Shown: positions 41,710-49,501, numbered from the stretch's first letter. The stretch is DNA of 64,000 bases from Streptomyces sp. NBC_00775 (GCF_036347135.1 NZ_CP108938.1:9982001-10046000), one strand, 5' to 3'. Notes: generated from the letters alone by a model not told the origin. Made by a program: numbers and translations.

Positions 41710-42414
41710 ATGGGCGGTGTGATCGTCACCAACCCGCCGAAGGCGGACGCGAAGGACGTCGAGGCGCTGGCCGCCTTCGGCGTGGCCACCGTCAGCGAGG
41801 CCATGGGCCGCACCGGTCTCCTCGGGCCGGAGATCCGCCCGGTCCAGCAGGGCGTACGGGTCGCGGGCACCGCGGTCACCGTGCTCAGCTGGCCCGGCGA
41901 CAACCTCATGATCCACGCGGCCGTGGAGCAGTGCGGCGAGGGCGACATCCTGGTCGTCACCACCACCTCGCCGTGCGCGGACGGCCTGTTCGGCGAACTC
42001 TTCGCCACCGCGCTCCAGCAGCGCGGGGTGCGTGGCGTCGTCATCAACACCGGCATCCGCGACACCCAGGAACTGCGGGACATGGGCTTCGCCGGCTGGT
42101 CCCGCGCCGTCTCCTCGCAGGGCACCGTCAAGGCCACCGGCGGGTCGGTCAATGTGCCGGTCGCCATCGACGGCCAGGTCGTCCGCCCCGGTGACGTGAT
42201 CGTCGCCGACGACGACGGTGTGGTGGTCGTACCACGCGAGAAGGCCCGCGAGACCGCGGAGAAGTCCGAGGCCCGCGAGGCCAAGGAGGCCGCCACCCGG
42301 GCCGCCTTCCTCGAAGGACAGCTCGGCCTCGACCGCTACGGACTGCGCGACACCCTCAAGCGTCTCGGCGTCGAGTACAAGACGTACGAGGAGTACACCG
42401 GAGCCGGGTCGTGA
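41710..42414 (+). CDS. galC: 4-Carboxy-4-hydroxy-2-oxoadipate aldolase (GalC/LigK, RraA fold)
   Basis: The 234-residue RraA-like protein has the active-site signature GVVINTGIRDTQEL (the G-x-RD pattern of HMG/CHA aldolases) and PGDVIVADDDGVVVVP. These class II aldolases cleave CHA to pyruvate and oxaloacetate and also decarboxylate oxaloacetate. True RraA proteins are about 160 residues; this length is that of the aldolases. It overlaps the next gene by 4 bp. Confidence 0.88.
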   Translation: MGGVIVTNPPKADAKDVEALAAFGVATVSEAMGRTGLLGPEIRPVQQGVRVAGTAVTVLSWPGDNLMIHAAVEQCGEGDILVVTTTSPCADGLFGELFATALQQRGVRGVVINTGIRDTQELRDMGFAGWSRAVSSQGTVKATGGSVNVPVAIDGQVVRPGDVIVADDDGVVVVPREKARETAEKSEAREAKEAATRAAFLEGQLGLDRYGLRDTLKRLGVEYKTYEEYTGAGS

Positions 42415-43496
42415 CCGGGCCCGAGGAGGTGCGCTGCATGCTGATGCGCGGCGGCACCTCCAAGGGCGCCTACTTCCTGGCCGAGGACCTGCCCGCCGAC
42501 GCAGCCGCGCGCGACGACCTGCTGCTGCGTGTCATGGGCAGCCCCGACCCGCGCCAGATCGACGGCCTGGGCGGGGCGCACCCCCTGACCAGCAAGGTGG
42601 CCGTGGTCTCCGCCTCGGCCCACCCCGAGGCGGACGTCGACTATCTCTTCCTCCAAGTCGTCGTCGACAGAGCGGAGGTGTCGGACCGTCAGAACTGCGG
42701 CAACATCCTCGCCGGGATCGGCCCGTTCGCCGTCGAACGCGGACTGGTCGCCCCGGGCGAGGGACAGACGTCCGTACGGATCCGGATGGTCAACACCGGT
42801 GACCTCGCGGTCGCGAGCTTCCCCACCGAGGGCGGTCGCGTCGTGTACACCGGCTCCGCCGAGATCTCCGGAGTGCCGGGGACCGCGGCGCCGGTCGTGA
42901 TCGAGTTCCCGCAGGGGAGCAGTCCGCTGCTGCCCACCGGCCACGCCCGCGACCTTCTCGCGGACACCCCGGTGACCTGCGTGGACAACGGCATGCCGAC
43001 CGTCCTGATCGCGGCCTCCTCCCTCGATGTCACGGGCTATGAGGCGCCCAAGGACCTTGAGGAGAACCTCACCCTCGCCGACCGGCTCCGGGAGATCCGG
43101 CTGGAGGCGGGCAAGCTGATGGGCCTCGGTGACGTCGAGAGCGCCACCGTGCCCAAGCTCACCCTGCTGGCGCCGCCGCGCGACGACGGCGCCGTCATGA
43201 CCCGCACCTTCATTCCGGTGCGTTGCCACACCTCCATCGGAGTCCTCGGCGCCGCGAGCGTCGCCGCCGGGCTACGGGTGGAGGGCGGCGTCGGACAGGC
43301 CATGGCACGCCTGCCCGAGAGGGGGGACCGGCTGCGCATCGAGCACCCCACGGGGTTCCTCGACATCGAGGCCGGTATCGAGTACGGCCCTGACGGCGCC
43401 CCGGTGGCCCGGCACACCGCCGTCGTACGCACCGCCCGAAAGATCTTCGACGGCACGGTCTTCCCCCGGCCGGCCGGAGCCGCACATCACCTTTAA
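42411..43496 (+). CDS. galD: 4-Oxalomesaconate tautomerase-like protein (GalD, PrpF family)
   Basis: The product is 361 residues from a GTG that overlaps the GalC stop. PrpF/GalD family blocks are VRCMLMRGGTSKGAYFLAEDLP at the start and DGLGGAHPLTSKVAVVSAS and QNCGNILAGIGPFAVE in the first domain, with Cys in the expected active-site position. GalD converts enol to keto 4-oxalomesaconate. The neighbouring hydratase and aldolase genes support GalD over methylaconitate isomerase PrpF. Confidence 0.85.
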   Translation: MTGPEEVRCMLMRGGTSKGAYFLAEDLPADAAARDDLLLRVMGSPDPRQIDGLGGAHPLTSKVAVVSASAHPEADVDYLFLQVVVDRAEVSDRQNCGNILAGIGPFAVERGLVAPGEGQTSVRIRMVNTGDLAVASFPTEGGRVVYTGSAEISGVPGTAAPVVIEFPQGSSPLLPTGHARDLLADTPVTCVDNGMPTVLIAASSLDVTGYEAPKDLEENLTLADRLREIRLEAGKLMGLGDVESATVPKLTLLAPPRDDGAVMTRTFIPVRCHTSIGVLGAASVAAGLRVEGGVGQAMARLPERGDRLRIEHPTGFLDIEAGIEYGPDGAPVARHTAVVRTARKIFDGTVFPRPAGAAHHL

Positions 43497-43505
43497 GGAG
43501 GCCTC

Positions 43506-44456
43506 ATGGCCCCGCCGCTTGGCGACATCGCCCACATCGGGCACGTCGAACTGCTCACCCCCGACCTGGACGCCAGTGTCCGGTTCTTCACGGAGTACCT
43601 CGGCCTGACCGAGAACGGCCGCTCCGGAGACTCGGTCTATCTGCGGACCTGGGACGACTACGAGCATCACAGTCTGACCCTCACCGCCCATACGACATCG
43701 GGCATCCGCCGCACCGCCCTGCGCGCCTCCAGCGAGGAAGCCCTCCAGCGACGGGTCAAGGAGATCGAGAGCGCCGGCGGCCAGGGCCGCTGGGTCGAGG
43801 ACGAGCCCGGTATCGGCCCGCTCTACGTCACCACCGACCCCGACGGCCACGAGATCGCCCTGTACTGGGAGAGCGAGTGGTACCAGGCACCGGAGCATCT
43901 GAAGCCGGGCCTGAAGAACCAGCCGCAGGCCAAGCCCGGCCACGGGGTGGGCGTGCGCCGCCTGGACCACGTCAACTTCCTCGCCTCCGACGTCGCACCC
44001 AACGGCGACTTCATCCGCGACGCGCTGGGAGCCCGCCCCACCGAGCAGATCCAGCTCAACACCGGCAAGATCGCCGCCCAGTGGCTGACCTTCAGCAGCA
44101 AGTCGTACGACATTGTCTACACCGAGGACTGGACGGGTTCGAGCGGACGCCTGCACCACATCGCGTTCGCCACGGACACGCGTGAGGACATCCTGCGCGC
44201 CGCGGACCTCGCCATCGACACCGGTGTGTTCATCGAGACCGGCCCGCACAAGCACGCCATCCAGCAGACGTTCTTCCTGTACGTCTATGAGCCGGGCGGC
44301 AACCGTATCGAGCTGTGCAACCCGCTCACCCGCCTTGTCCTGGCCCCCGACTGGCCACTGGTCACCTGGACCGAGGACGAGCGGAAGAAGGGCCAGGCCT
44401 GGGGCCTGAAGACCATCGAGTCCTTCCACACCCACGGCACGCCGCCGGTCGGCTGA
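43506..44456 (+). CDS. Type-I (VOC) extradiol ring-cleaving dioxygenase
   Basis: The 316-residue protein has two VOC domains. The C-terminal domain keeps the iron triad: His in RRLDHVNFL, His in RLHHIAFAT and Glu in LYVYEPGGNRIELCN. That last block closely follows the extradiol dioxygenase signature (LY-x2-E-P-x-G-x3-E). It starts after AAGGAGGCCTC, 9 bp after the tautomerase gene. Catechol 2,3-dioxygenase is the nearest well-known relative. Because gallate and protocatechuate 4,5-dioxygenases are normally type-II (LigB fold) enzymes, its place here is unusual. Confidence 0.9.
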   Translation: MAPPLGDIAHIGHVELLTPDLDASVRFFTEYLGLTENGRSGDSVYLRTWDDYEHHSLTLTAHTTSGIRRTALRASSEEALQRRVKEIESAGGQGRWVEDEPGIGPLYVTTDPDGHEIALYWESEWYQAPEHLKPGLKNQPQAKPGHGVGVRRLDHVNFLASDVAPNGDFIRDALGARPTEQIQLNTGKIAAQWLTFSSKSYDIVYTEDWTGSSGRLHHIAFATDTREDILRAADLAIDTGVFIETGPHKHAIQQTFFLYVYEPGGNRIELCNPLTRLVLAPDWPLVTWTEDERKKGQAWGLKTIESFHTHGTPPVG

Positions 44457-44522
44457 TCAGCTGAGCCTTGTCCGCTGGTAGCCCGTTGGTCACCTGAGCG
44501 AATAAAACAAGCCATCACGCAA

Positions 44523-44556
44523 GCGTGGGCGGCACGTCACTTTGTGCCGCCCACGC
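44523..44556 (+). terminator. Terminator after the dioxygenase gene
   Basis: A 13-bp perfect stem (GCGTGGGCGGCAC with GTGCCGCCCACGC) and an 8-nt loop separate the catabolic operon from the transporter gene, which has its own promoter. Confidence 0.88.
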
Positions 44557-44619
44557 CCGTTTCACCTGTTCTTCAGCTGCCTGTGGCACCGTCGTGGCGG
44601 TGGCCGGATCGTTTCCTAG

Positions 44620-44664
44620 ATTGTTGACAAAACCGTTGACACTCTCGAAACGAATCTTTAGCGT
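44620..44664 (+). promoter_or_regulatory. Promoter and second GntR-type operator, before the transporter
   Basis: ATTGTTGACAA (44620-44630) repeats the 11 bases found before the GntR gene. A consensus -35 TTGACA lies at 44636-44641, then exactly 17 bp to TAGCGT at 44659-44664 as -10. The operator sits just upstream of the -35 box. The start codon is 96 bp downstream. Confidence 0.68.
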
Positions 44665-44759
44665 CTGGGGCACAATCGGGTCAGCCGCACGAGCCGCGTC
44701 GACCCGCCTCACCGATCCCCCTTCCAGGGCCCACGCTTCCTGGACGAGAGGAAACAACG

Positions 44760-46085
44760 ATGTCCTCCTCCCTCGCCCTGCCCGCTCGCGGCGGCAGAAT
44801 GGCCGCGCTTGTCGTCGGCCTCTGTTGGCTGGTCGTCCTCTTCGACGGCCTCGACATGTTCATCTACGGCTCCGTGCTCCCGCACATGATGGAGACCAAG
44901 GCCCTCGGCATCGACCCCGGCAAGGCCGGCGACGTCGGTTCCTACGCCACCTTCGGCATGTTGATCGGCGCCCTGTCCTCCGGCACCGTCAGCGACTGGG
45001 TCGGCCGCAAGAAGACGATCATCGTGTCGACCGCGGTGTTCTCCCTGGCCTCCGCCGTCTGCGCCTCCGCCTCCAGCCTCGGCATGTTCAGCTTCGGCCG
45101 GTTCCTGGCGGGCCTCGGTCTCGGCGGCCTGCTGCCGAGCGCCATCACCATGGTCACCGAGTACGCCCCCCGCGGTCGCCGCGCCCTGATCGTCGGCTCC
45201 CTGATGACCGCGCACCAGGCGGGCGGCATCGTCGCCGGCTTCGTGGCGCTGTGGACCGGCGACTGGCGTGTCTCCTTCTGGATCTGCGTGATCCCGCTGT
45301 TCATCGGTGTCCCGCTGGCCGCCAAGTTCCTGCCCGAGTCGATGGCCTTCCTCCAGGCCAAGGGCCGCACCGCGGACGCCCAGGCGCTCGCCGACCGCTA
45401 CGGCGTCGAGCTGGCCGCCCGTGACAAGGAGCGCCCGGCCGCGACCGACCGCTTCAGCGCGCTCACCGCCCTCTTCCGCGGTCGCCAGTGGGTCCAGACC
45501 CTGCTCTTCTGGCTGGCCTCATTCGGCGGCCTCCTGCTGGTCTACGGCGTCTCCCAGTGGCTGCCTTCGCTGATGAAGGCCAACGGCTACGACCTCGGCT
45601 CCTCGATCGGCTTCGTCATCGTCATCAACCTCGGCGGCATCGTCGGCATGCTGATCGGCGGCCGGCTCACCGACAAGTTCGGCGGCTCGCGCATCTCCGC
45701 CATCTGGTTCGGCGCCACCGCCCTCGGTATCTACTCCCTCAGCATCAAGATGGCGCTGCCGCTCACCTACACCGTCGTCTTCCTGACCGGCATGTTCCTC
45801 TTCAGCGCCCAGGCGATGATCTACGCCACCGTGGCGCACCGCTCGGACGACGACAACCGCGCCACCGCGGTCGGCTGGACCTCCGGCATGGGCCGCTTCG
45901 GTGCCGTCTTCGGCCCGTGGCTCGGCGGCCAGCTGCTCGCCACCGGCTCGACCACCGCGGGCTTCACGGCCTTCGCCGTCGCCGGCGTGTTCGCCATGGT
46001 GATGGTCAGCCTGACCGGCCTGCGCCGCGTCCAGCCGGCGGTGCCGCAGAGCACCACGCAGCAGGAGTTGACGCCCACCGGCTGA
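44760..46085 (+). CDS. MFS aromatic-acid:H+ symporter (PcaK-like)
   Basis: The 441-residue twelve-helix MFS protein of the aromatic acid:H+ symporter family has the DGLDMFIYGSVLP motif in helix 1. The loop 2-3 motif reads GTVSDWVGRKKTIIV and a later loop GGRLTDKFGGSRISA. Relatives PcaK, GalT and BenK import protocatechuate, gallate or benzoate. With the gal-type genes just upstream and the shared operator, uptake of gallate or a related hydroxybenzoate is the best inference. Confidence 0.92.
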   Translation: MSSSLALPARGGRMAALVVGLCWLVVLFDGLDMFIYGSVLPHMMETKALGIDPGKAGDVGSYATFGMLIGALSSGTVSDWVGRKKTIIVSTAVFSLASAVCASASSLGMFSFGRFLAGLGLGGLLPSAITMVTEYAPRGRRALIVGSLMTAHQAGGIVAGFVALWTGDWRVSFWICVIPLFIGVPLAAKFLPESMAFLQAKGRTADAQALADRYGVELAARDKERPAATDRFSALTALFRGRQWVQTLLFWLASFGGLLLVYGVSQWLPSLMKANGYDLGSSIGFVIVINLGGIVGMLIGGRLTDKFGGSRISAIWFGATALGIYSLSIKMALPLTYTVVFLTGMFLFSAQAMIYATVAHRSDDDNRATAVGWTSGMGRFGAVFGPWLGGQLLATGSTTAGFTAFAVAGVFAMVMVSLTGLRRVQPAVPQSTTQQELTPTG

Positions 46086-46101
46086 TCCGGAAGGGCGAGG
46101 G

Positions 46102-46147
46102 ACACGCGCCTGGGCAGGGCCTGAGGAGGCCCGGCCCAGGCGCGTGT
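46102..46147 (+). terminator. Large terminator after the MFS gene
   Basis: A 14-bp perfect outer stem (ACACGCGCCTGGGC with GCCCAGGCGCGTGT) encloses a second small stem (GGGCCT/AGGCCC). It is 16 bp after the stop. The following 225 bp up to 46372 show no gene. Confidence 0.9.
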
Positions 46148-46372
46148 GTGTATACGGCCGGTGCGCTTACGCGTACCGGCCTCTGAATTTCTCGGCGGCG
46201 GATCGGCGGCCACGGCGGAATCGACCGGTGGAACTGGCGTGGTGCGGCCGGGTGCACTCCACCGTGAGCGGCGCTGCCGCTCGCGTTCCCCGACGGCCGG
46301 GCGCTACCGCTGGGGGCGGCCGACGCGGCGCCGCTGGTGTCCCCGCCACCGAGCCGGCTGAGCTGGTGTGTG

Positions 46373-46804
46373 TCAGATCAGACTGAGCTGTTCGCCCGGA
46401 GCCTGTGGCAGGAGAGTGTTTCGCAACGCGGAGATGGTCGCTCGCCAAGGGCCGTCCTTGTCGCTTTCACCCCAGAGTTCCATGAGCTCGGACGGCTCGG
46501 CGACGACTCGGTCGAGGGCGTGGACGGCGAGTTCACGCAGGTCGGCAGGTAGCTCGGGGATGGGCAGGTCCGGCCCGTAGGCGGTGGTGATGGGCTCGCC
46601 GCCGGGGCACTGTGCGGCGACCAGGGCCGCCGCGGCGACTGCCTCCACCGAGATGTCCTGGTCGAGGTAGCCATGGGTGTCGACCGTGCGGACCAGTGCC
46701 GCGCGAATGATGCCTTCCCGCTCGCCTTCGGCTGCCTCGTCGAGGGTGTAGGAGAAGTCCGCAGCGGTGTCGTTGTCGAAGGGGCCGACGTCCCAGGTTC
46801 CCAT
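46373..46804 (-). CDS. DUF4259 domain protein
   Basis: The 143-residue acidic protein begins MGTWDVGPFDNDTAADFSY, the signature start of the DUF4259 family, and starts after GGAGAG. Family members are small, widespread in Streptomyces and of unknown function, sometimes linked to immunity-like roles. It stands alone between module D and the IclR gene, and nothing ties it to the catabolic genes. Confidence 0.88.
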   Translation of the reverse strand: MGTWDVGPFDNDTAADFSYTLDEAAEGEREGIIRAALVRTVDTHGYLDQDISVEAVAAAALVAAQCPGGEPITTAYGPDLPIPELPADLRELAVHALDRVVAEPSELMELWGESDKDGPWRATISALRNTLLPQAPGEQLSLI

Positions 46805-46929
46805 GATCTCTCCTGCTCGTGTGATGTCCGGGCATCGTGTCAGCAGGCAGTGACAATGGCGCACGATCCCCGGTGTTCCCCGGGGAGCACCGCGGGACGG
46901 AGGATCTTGTGCCCCCTGCGTCAGTCGCG

Positions 46930-47760
46930 TCAACTGCCGCCCAGGAGCCGGGAAATCTCCCGGCACGTCTCCCGCAGTGGCGGCAGCAGCTCGTCCGCCA
47001 GCCGGGACGGAGGGAACTCCATGGCGGGTACGGCCACATTGGCCGCGGCCACCATCGCGCCGGAGGAGTCCCGGACGGGCGCGGCCGCCGAGCGCAGCCC
47101 GTACGCGAGTTCCTCGTCCTGAAGCGCCCAGTCCTGCTTGCGGATCTCGGTCAGGGCGAACCGCAGCTCGGCCTCCGACCTGACGGCGTGGGGTCCCGCC
47201 GCCCCGGCGAAGGACGCGTCCGTCAGGCGCCGGTCGAGTTCGGCGTCGTCGAGGCCGCTGAGCAGCACCTTGCCGATCGAGGTACGGACCGCCGGAAGGC
47301 GTGAGCCGACCTGGATGTTGGCGGTCACCAGGTCGGTGTTGCGCAGCCGGATCAGGTACAGCACACGGTCGTCCGACAGAGTGCCCAGGTTGACCGTCTG
47401 CCCCGTCGCCTCGGCGAGCCTGCGCAAGGGGGCGTCGGCCAGCTGTACGAGGTCGAGGCCGCGCAGGGCGGAGAAGCCGAGGGTGAGCACCTTGGACGCC
47501 GGTCGGTAGGCGCCGTCCGGCAGTTGCTCCAGGAACCCCTCGCCCACCAGCGTGGCGGCCATGCGGAACGCGGTCGGCAGCGGCACTCCGGTCTCGGCGG
47601 CCATGTCCGAGAGCTTCATCGACGGGCGCTGTTCCGAGAAGAGTCCGAGGAGACGAAGTCCCTTGGCCAGCGCCTCCACTTGGTAACCGCGCTTCGGCGG
47701 CGTGGACTGGTCGGCGGGAGCGGGCGGCGACTCGCTGCGGGTCTCTTTGCGCGGGGGCAC
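46930..47760 (-). CDS. IclR-family transcriptional regulator of module E
   Basis: The product is 276 residues from a GTG start. A Pro/Ser-rich N-terminal tail of about 25 residues precedes the winged helix (ALAKGLRLLGLFSEQRPSMKLSDMAAETGVPLPTAFRMAATLVGEG). A GAF-like ligand domain follows, with VRTSIGKVLLSGL typical of the family. It is divergent from the CMD gene at 47865. Palindromes with TTCA/TGAA half-sites lie in that gap and before the FAH gene, so it likely controls both and itself. Confidence 0.92.
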   Translation of the reverse strand: MPPRKETRSESPPAPADQSTPPKRGYQVEALAKGLRLLGLFSEQRPSMKLSDMAAETGVPLPTAFRMAATLVGEGFLEQLPDGAYRPASKVLTLGFSALRGLDLVQLADAPLRRLAEATGQTVNLGTLSDDRVLYLIRLRNTDLVTANIQVGSRLPAVRTSIGKVLLSGLDDAELDRRLTDASFAGAAGPHAVRSEAELRFALTEIRKQDWALQDEELAYGLRSAAAPVRDSSGAMVAAANVAVPAMEFPPSRLADELLPPLRETCREISRLLGGS

Positions 47761-47809
47761 GACGGACGGCTCGCTTTCTGCACAGGGTTCAGCAAGGTTG
47801 GGCTGGCAC

Positions 47810-47824
47810 TTTCATTCTATGGAA
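47810..47824. promoter_or_regulatory. IclR-type operator candidate 1
   Basis: TTTCATTCTATGGAA lies midway between the divergent IclR and CMD genes and matches operator candidate 3 at 12 of 15 positions. The imperfect TTTCA/TGGAA half-sites suit an IclR dimer. Confidence 0.55.
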
Positions 47825-47864
47825 GCAGGTATCACATGAGGTTCGTCAGCGGAAAGGGCACCCG

Positions 47865-48479
47865 ATGACCGACCGGCTGGCCGCAATGACTCCGGACGAA
47901 CTCACGGACGGGCAGGCTGAGGTCTATCGGGCCATCACGCGTGGCCCCCGGGCCGCCGGACCGCAGGCGTTCGCGCTCGTCGACGAGAAGGGGTGCTTGC
48001 GGGGCCCCTTCAACGCCATGCTGCTGAGTCCGCCGGTCGGTCTGCGCGTGCAGGCCGTCGGTGCCGCGGTTCGCTACCACTCCGTGCTGAGCGACCGCGT
48101 CCGGGAGCTGGCCATTCTCGCGGTGGCGGCCCATTGGGGCAGCGACTTCGAGCGGGAGGCCCACGAGGCGGTGGGGCGTGCCTGTGGTCTGACCGACGAG
48201 GAGATGGCCGCCGTGCGCGCCGGTGGACTGCCCGAACTCGCCGACGCCGACGAGGGCGTGGCACTGCGCGCCGCGACCGCGCTGGCGGCTTCGGGTGCGC
48301 TGACGGACGAGGAGTACGAAGCCGCGGTGACGACACTGGGGGAGCGCGGCCTCTTCGAACTGACGGTGCTCGTCGGCTACTACGCCATGCTCGCCCTCCA
48401 ACTGCGCGTCTTCGCTGGTGAACGACCTGAATCCGGCCCCGGGGATGCCGCCGCGCCCCGGCGTCCGGCGAGACCTTGA
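47865..48479 (+). CDS. Carboxymuconolactone-decarboxylase-like (CMD/AhpD fold) protein, copy 3
   Basis: The 204-residue protein is of the same fold as those at 13007 and 32929 but more distant: CLRGPFNAMLLSPPVGLRVQAVGAAVRY, then VRELAILAVAAHWGSDFEREAHEAVGRACG. The core keeps a Glu and His in the CMD position, with no CxxC. The start codon follows GGAAAGGGCACCCG. It is the first gene under the IclR promoter; the FAH gene follows after a gap with two more operators. Confidence 0.86.
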   Translation: MTDRLAAMTPDELTDGQAEVYRAITRGPRAAGPQAFALVDEKGCLRGPFNAMLLSPPVGLRVQAVGAAVRYHSVLSDRVRELAILAVAAHWGSDFEREAHEAVGRACGLTDEEMAAVRAGGLPELADADEGVALRAATALAASGALTDEEYEAAVTTLGERGLFELTVLVGYYAMLALQLRVFAGERPESGPGDAAAPRRPARP

Positions 48480-48512
48480 CAGGCCGTCAGGGTGCCCCAA
48501 TACTCAACCGGG

Positions 48513-48546
48513 TTCATGGAGTGAAGTGAGGTTTCATTCAGTGAAA
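48513..48546. promoter_or_regulatory. Tandem IclR-type operator candidates 2 and 3
   Basis: TTCATGGAGTGAA (48513-48525) and TTTCATTCAGTGAAA (48532-48546) are both perfect TTCA-N5-TGAA palindromes with centres 20 bp apart, two helical turns. They lie between the CMD and FAH genes, so the FAH gene may have its own IclR-controlled promoter. Confidence 0.62.
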
Positions 48547-48566
48547 GTACAGGGAGGCAGGCCCCG

Positions 48567-48656
48567 ATGAAGCTGGTCACCGCTGACGATGGACGCCCGA
48601 GCGGACTGGAGGACGGGGGCCACGGAACTCCCGTACGGCAGAAGGCGGACCGGTGA
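48567..48656 (+). CDS. 29-codon ORF resembling an FAH-family N-terminus
   Basis: The ATG is preceded by a strong AGGGAGG, better than the site of the larger gene it runs into. The sequence opens MKLVTADDGRPSGL, like the start of many FAH-family enzymes (MKLVTFDDGR type), then stops at 48654, overlapping the GTG of the next gene (GTGA). It may be a truncated remnant of an FAH duplicate or a coupled leader that delivers ribosomes to the FAH start. Confidence 0.4.
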   Translation: MKLVTADDGRPSGLEDGGHGTPVRQKADR

Positions 48657-49501
48657 GGCTCGCTGTCGTCGCGGACCGGGCCGTCCTGCTGCGCGGCGGC
48701 CGGGCCGCGGACGTCGCCACCGCCTCGAAGCACCGGCTGCCGTCCGACCCGATGGCCCTGCTGGAGAAGTGGCCGGCGTTGCGCGACTGGGCGGCCGGCC
48801 TCCCCGAAGACGCGTACGACATGGCCGTGGACCCGGCTGCCCTCCAGGCGCCCGTGCCGCGACCCCGGCAGGTGTTCGCCGTCGCGCTCAACTACCCTCC
48901 GCACGCCGCCGAAGCGGGGTTCACGCCGCCCGAGGAGCCCCTGGTCTTCACCAAGTTCCCGACCTGCGTCACCGGCCCGCGCACCACCGTCGCCCTGCCT
49001 CCCGGCAAGGTGGACTGGGAGGTCGAACTCGTCGCGGTGATCGGCCGGGAGACCCACGGGGTGAGTCAGGAACAGGCCTGGGCCGCCGTGGCCGGGCTCA
49101 CCGTCGGCCAGGACCTCTCGGAGCGTGTCAGCCAACTCCAGGGGAAACCCGCACAGTTCAGCCTCGGCAAGTCCTTCCCCGGCTTCGGGCCCACCGGCCC
49201 CGTGCTGGTCACCCCGGACGAACTCGACGACCCCGACGACCTGGAGATCACCGGCTTCCTCAACGGTGACGCGATCCAGCACGACCGCACCAAGTCCATG
49301 ATCTTCCCGGTCCCGGACCTGGTGGCCCGCCTCTCCGCCGTCGTACGACTCCTCCCCGGCGACCTGATCTTCACCGGAACCCCGGCCGGAGTCGGCAACC
49401 GCCGCACCCCGCCCCGCTATCTCACCGAGGGCGACGAACTCGTCAGCCGGATCGGCGGCATCGGGGAACTGCGCCAGCACTTCACGGGACCCGCGGCCTG
49501 A
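48653..49501 (+). CDS. FAH-family hydrolase, module E
   Basis: The product is 282 residues from the GTG at 48653. FAH-domain motifs are VFAVALNYPPHAAEAG, the ExE ligands in VDWEVELVAVIGR, GQDLSERVSQ and LLPGDLIFTGTPAGVGN. Members are acylpyruvases, 2-hydroxyhepta-2,4-diene-1,7-dioate isomerases or ketopentenoate hydratases. Its start has only a weak ribosome-binding site, and translation may be coupled to the 29-codon ORF before it. It differs clearly in sequence from the FAH protein at 20942. Confidence 0.88.
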   Translation: MRLAVVADRAVLLRGGRAADVATASKHRLPSDPMALLEKWPALRDWAAGLPEDAYDMAVDPAALQAPVPRPRQVFAVALNYPPHAAEAGFTPPEEPLVFTKFPTCVTGPRTTVALPPGKVDWEVELVAVIGRETHGVSQEQAWAAVAGLTVGQDLSERVSQLQGKPAQFSLGKSFPGFGPTGPVLVTPDELDDPDDLEITGFLNGDAIQHDRTKSMIFPVPDLVARLSAVVRLLPGDLIFTGTPAGVGNRRTPPRYLTEGDELVSRIGGIGELRQHFTGPAA

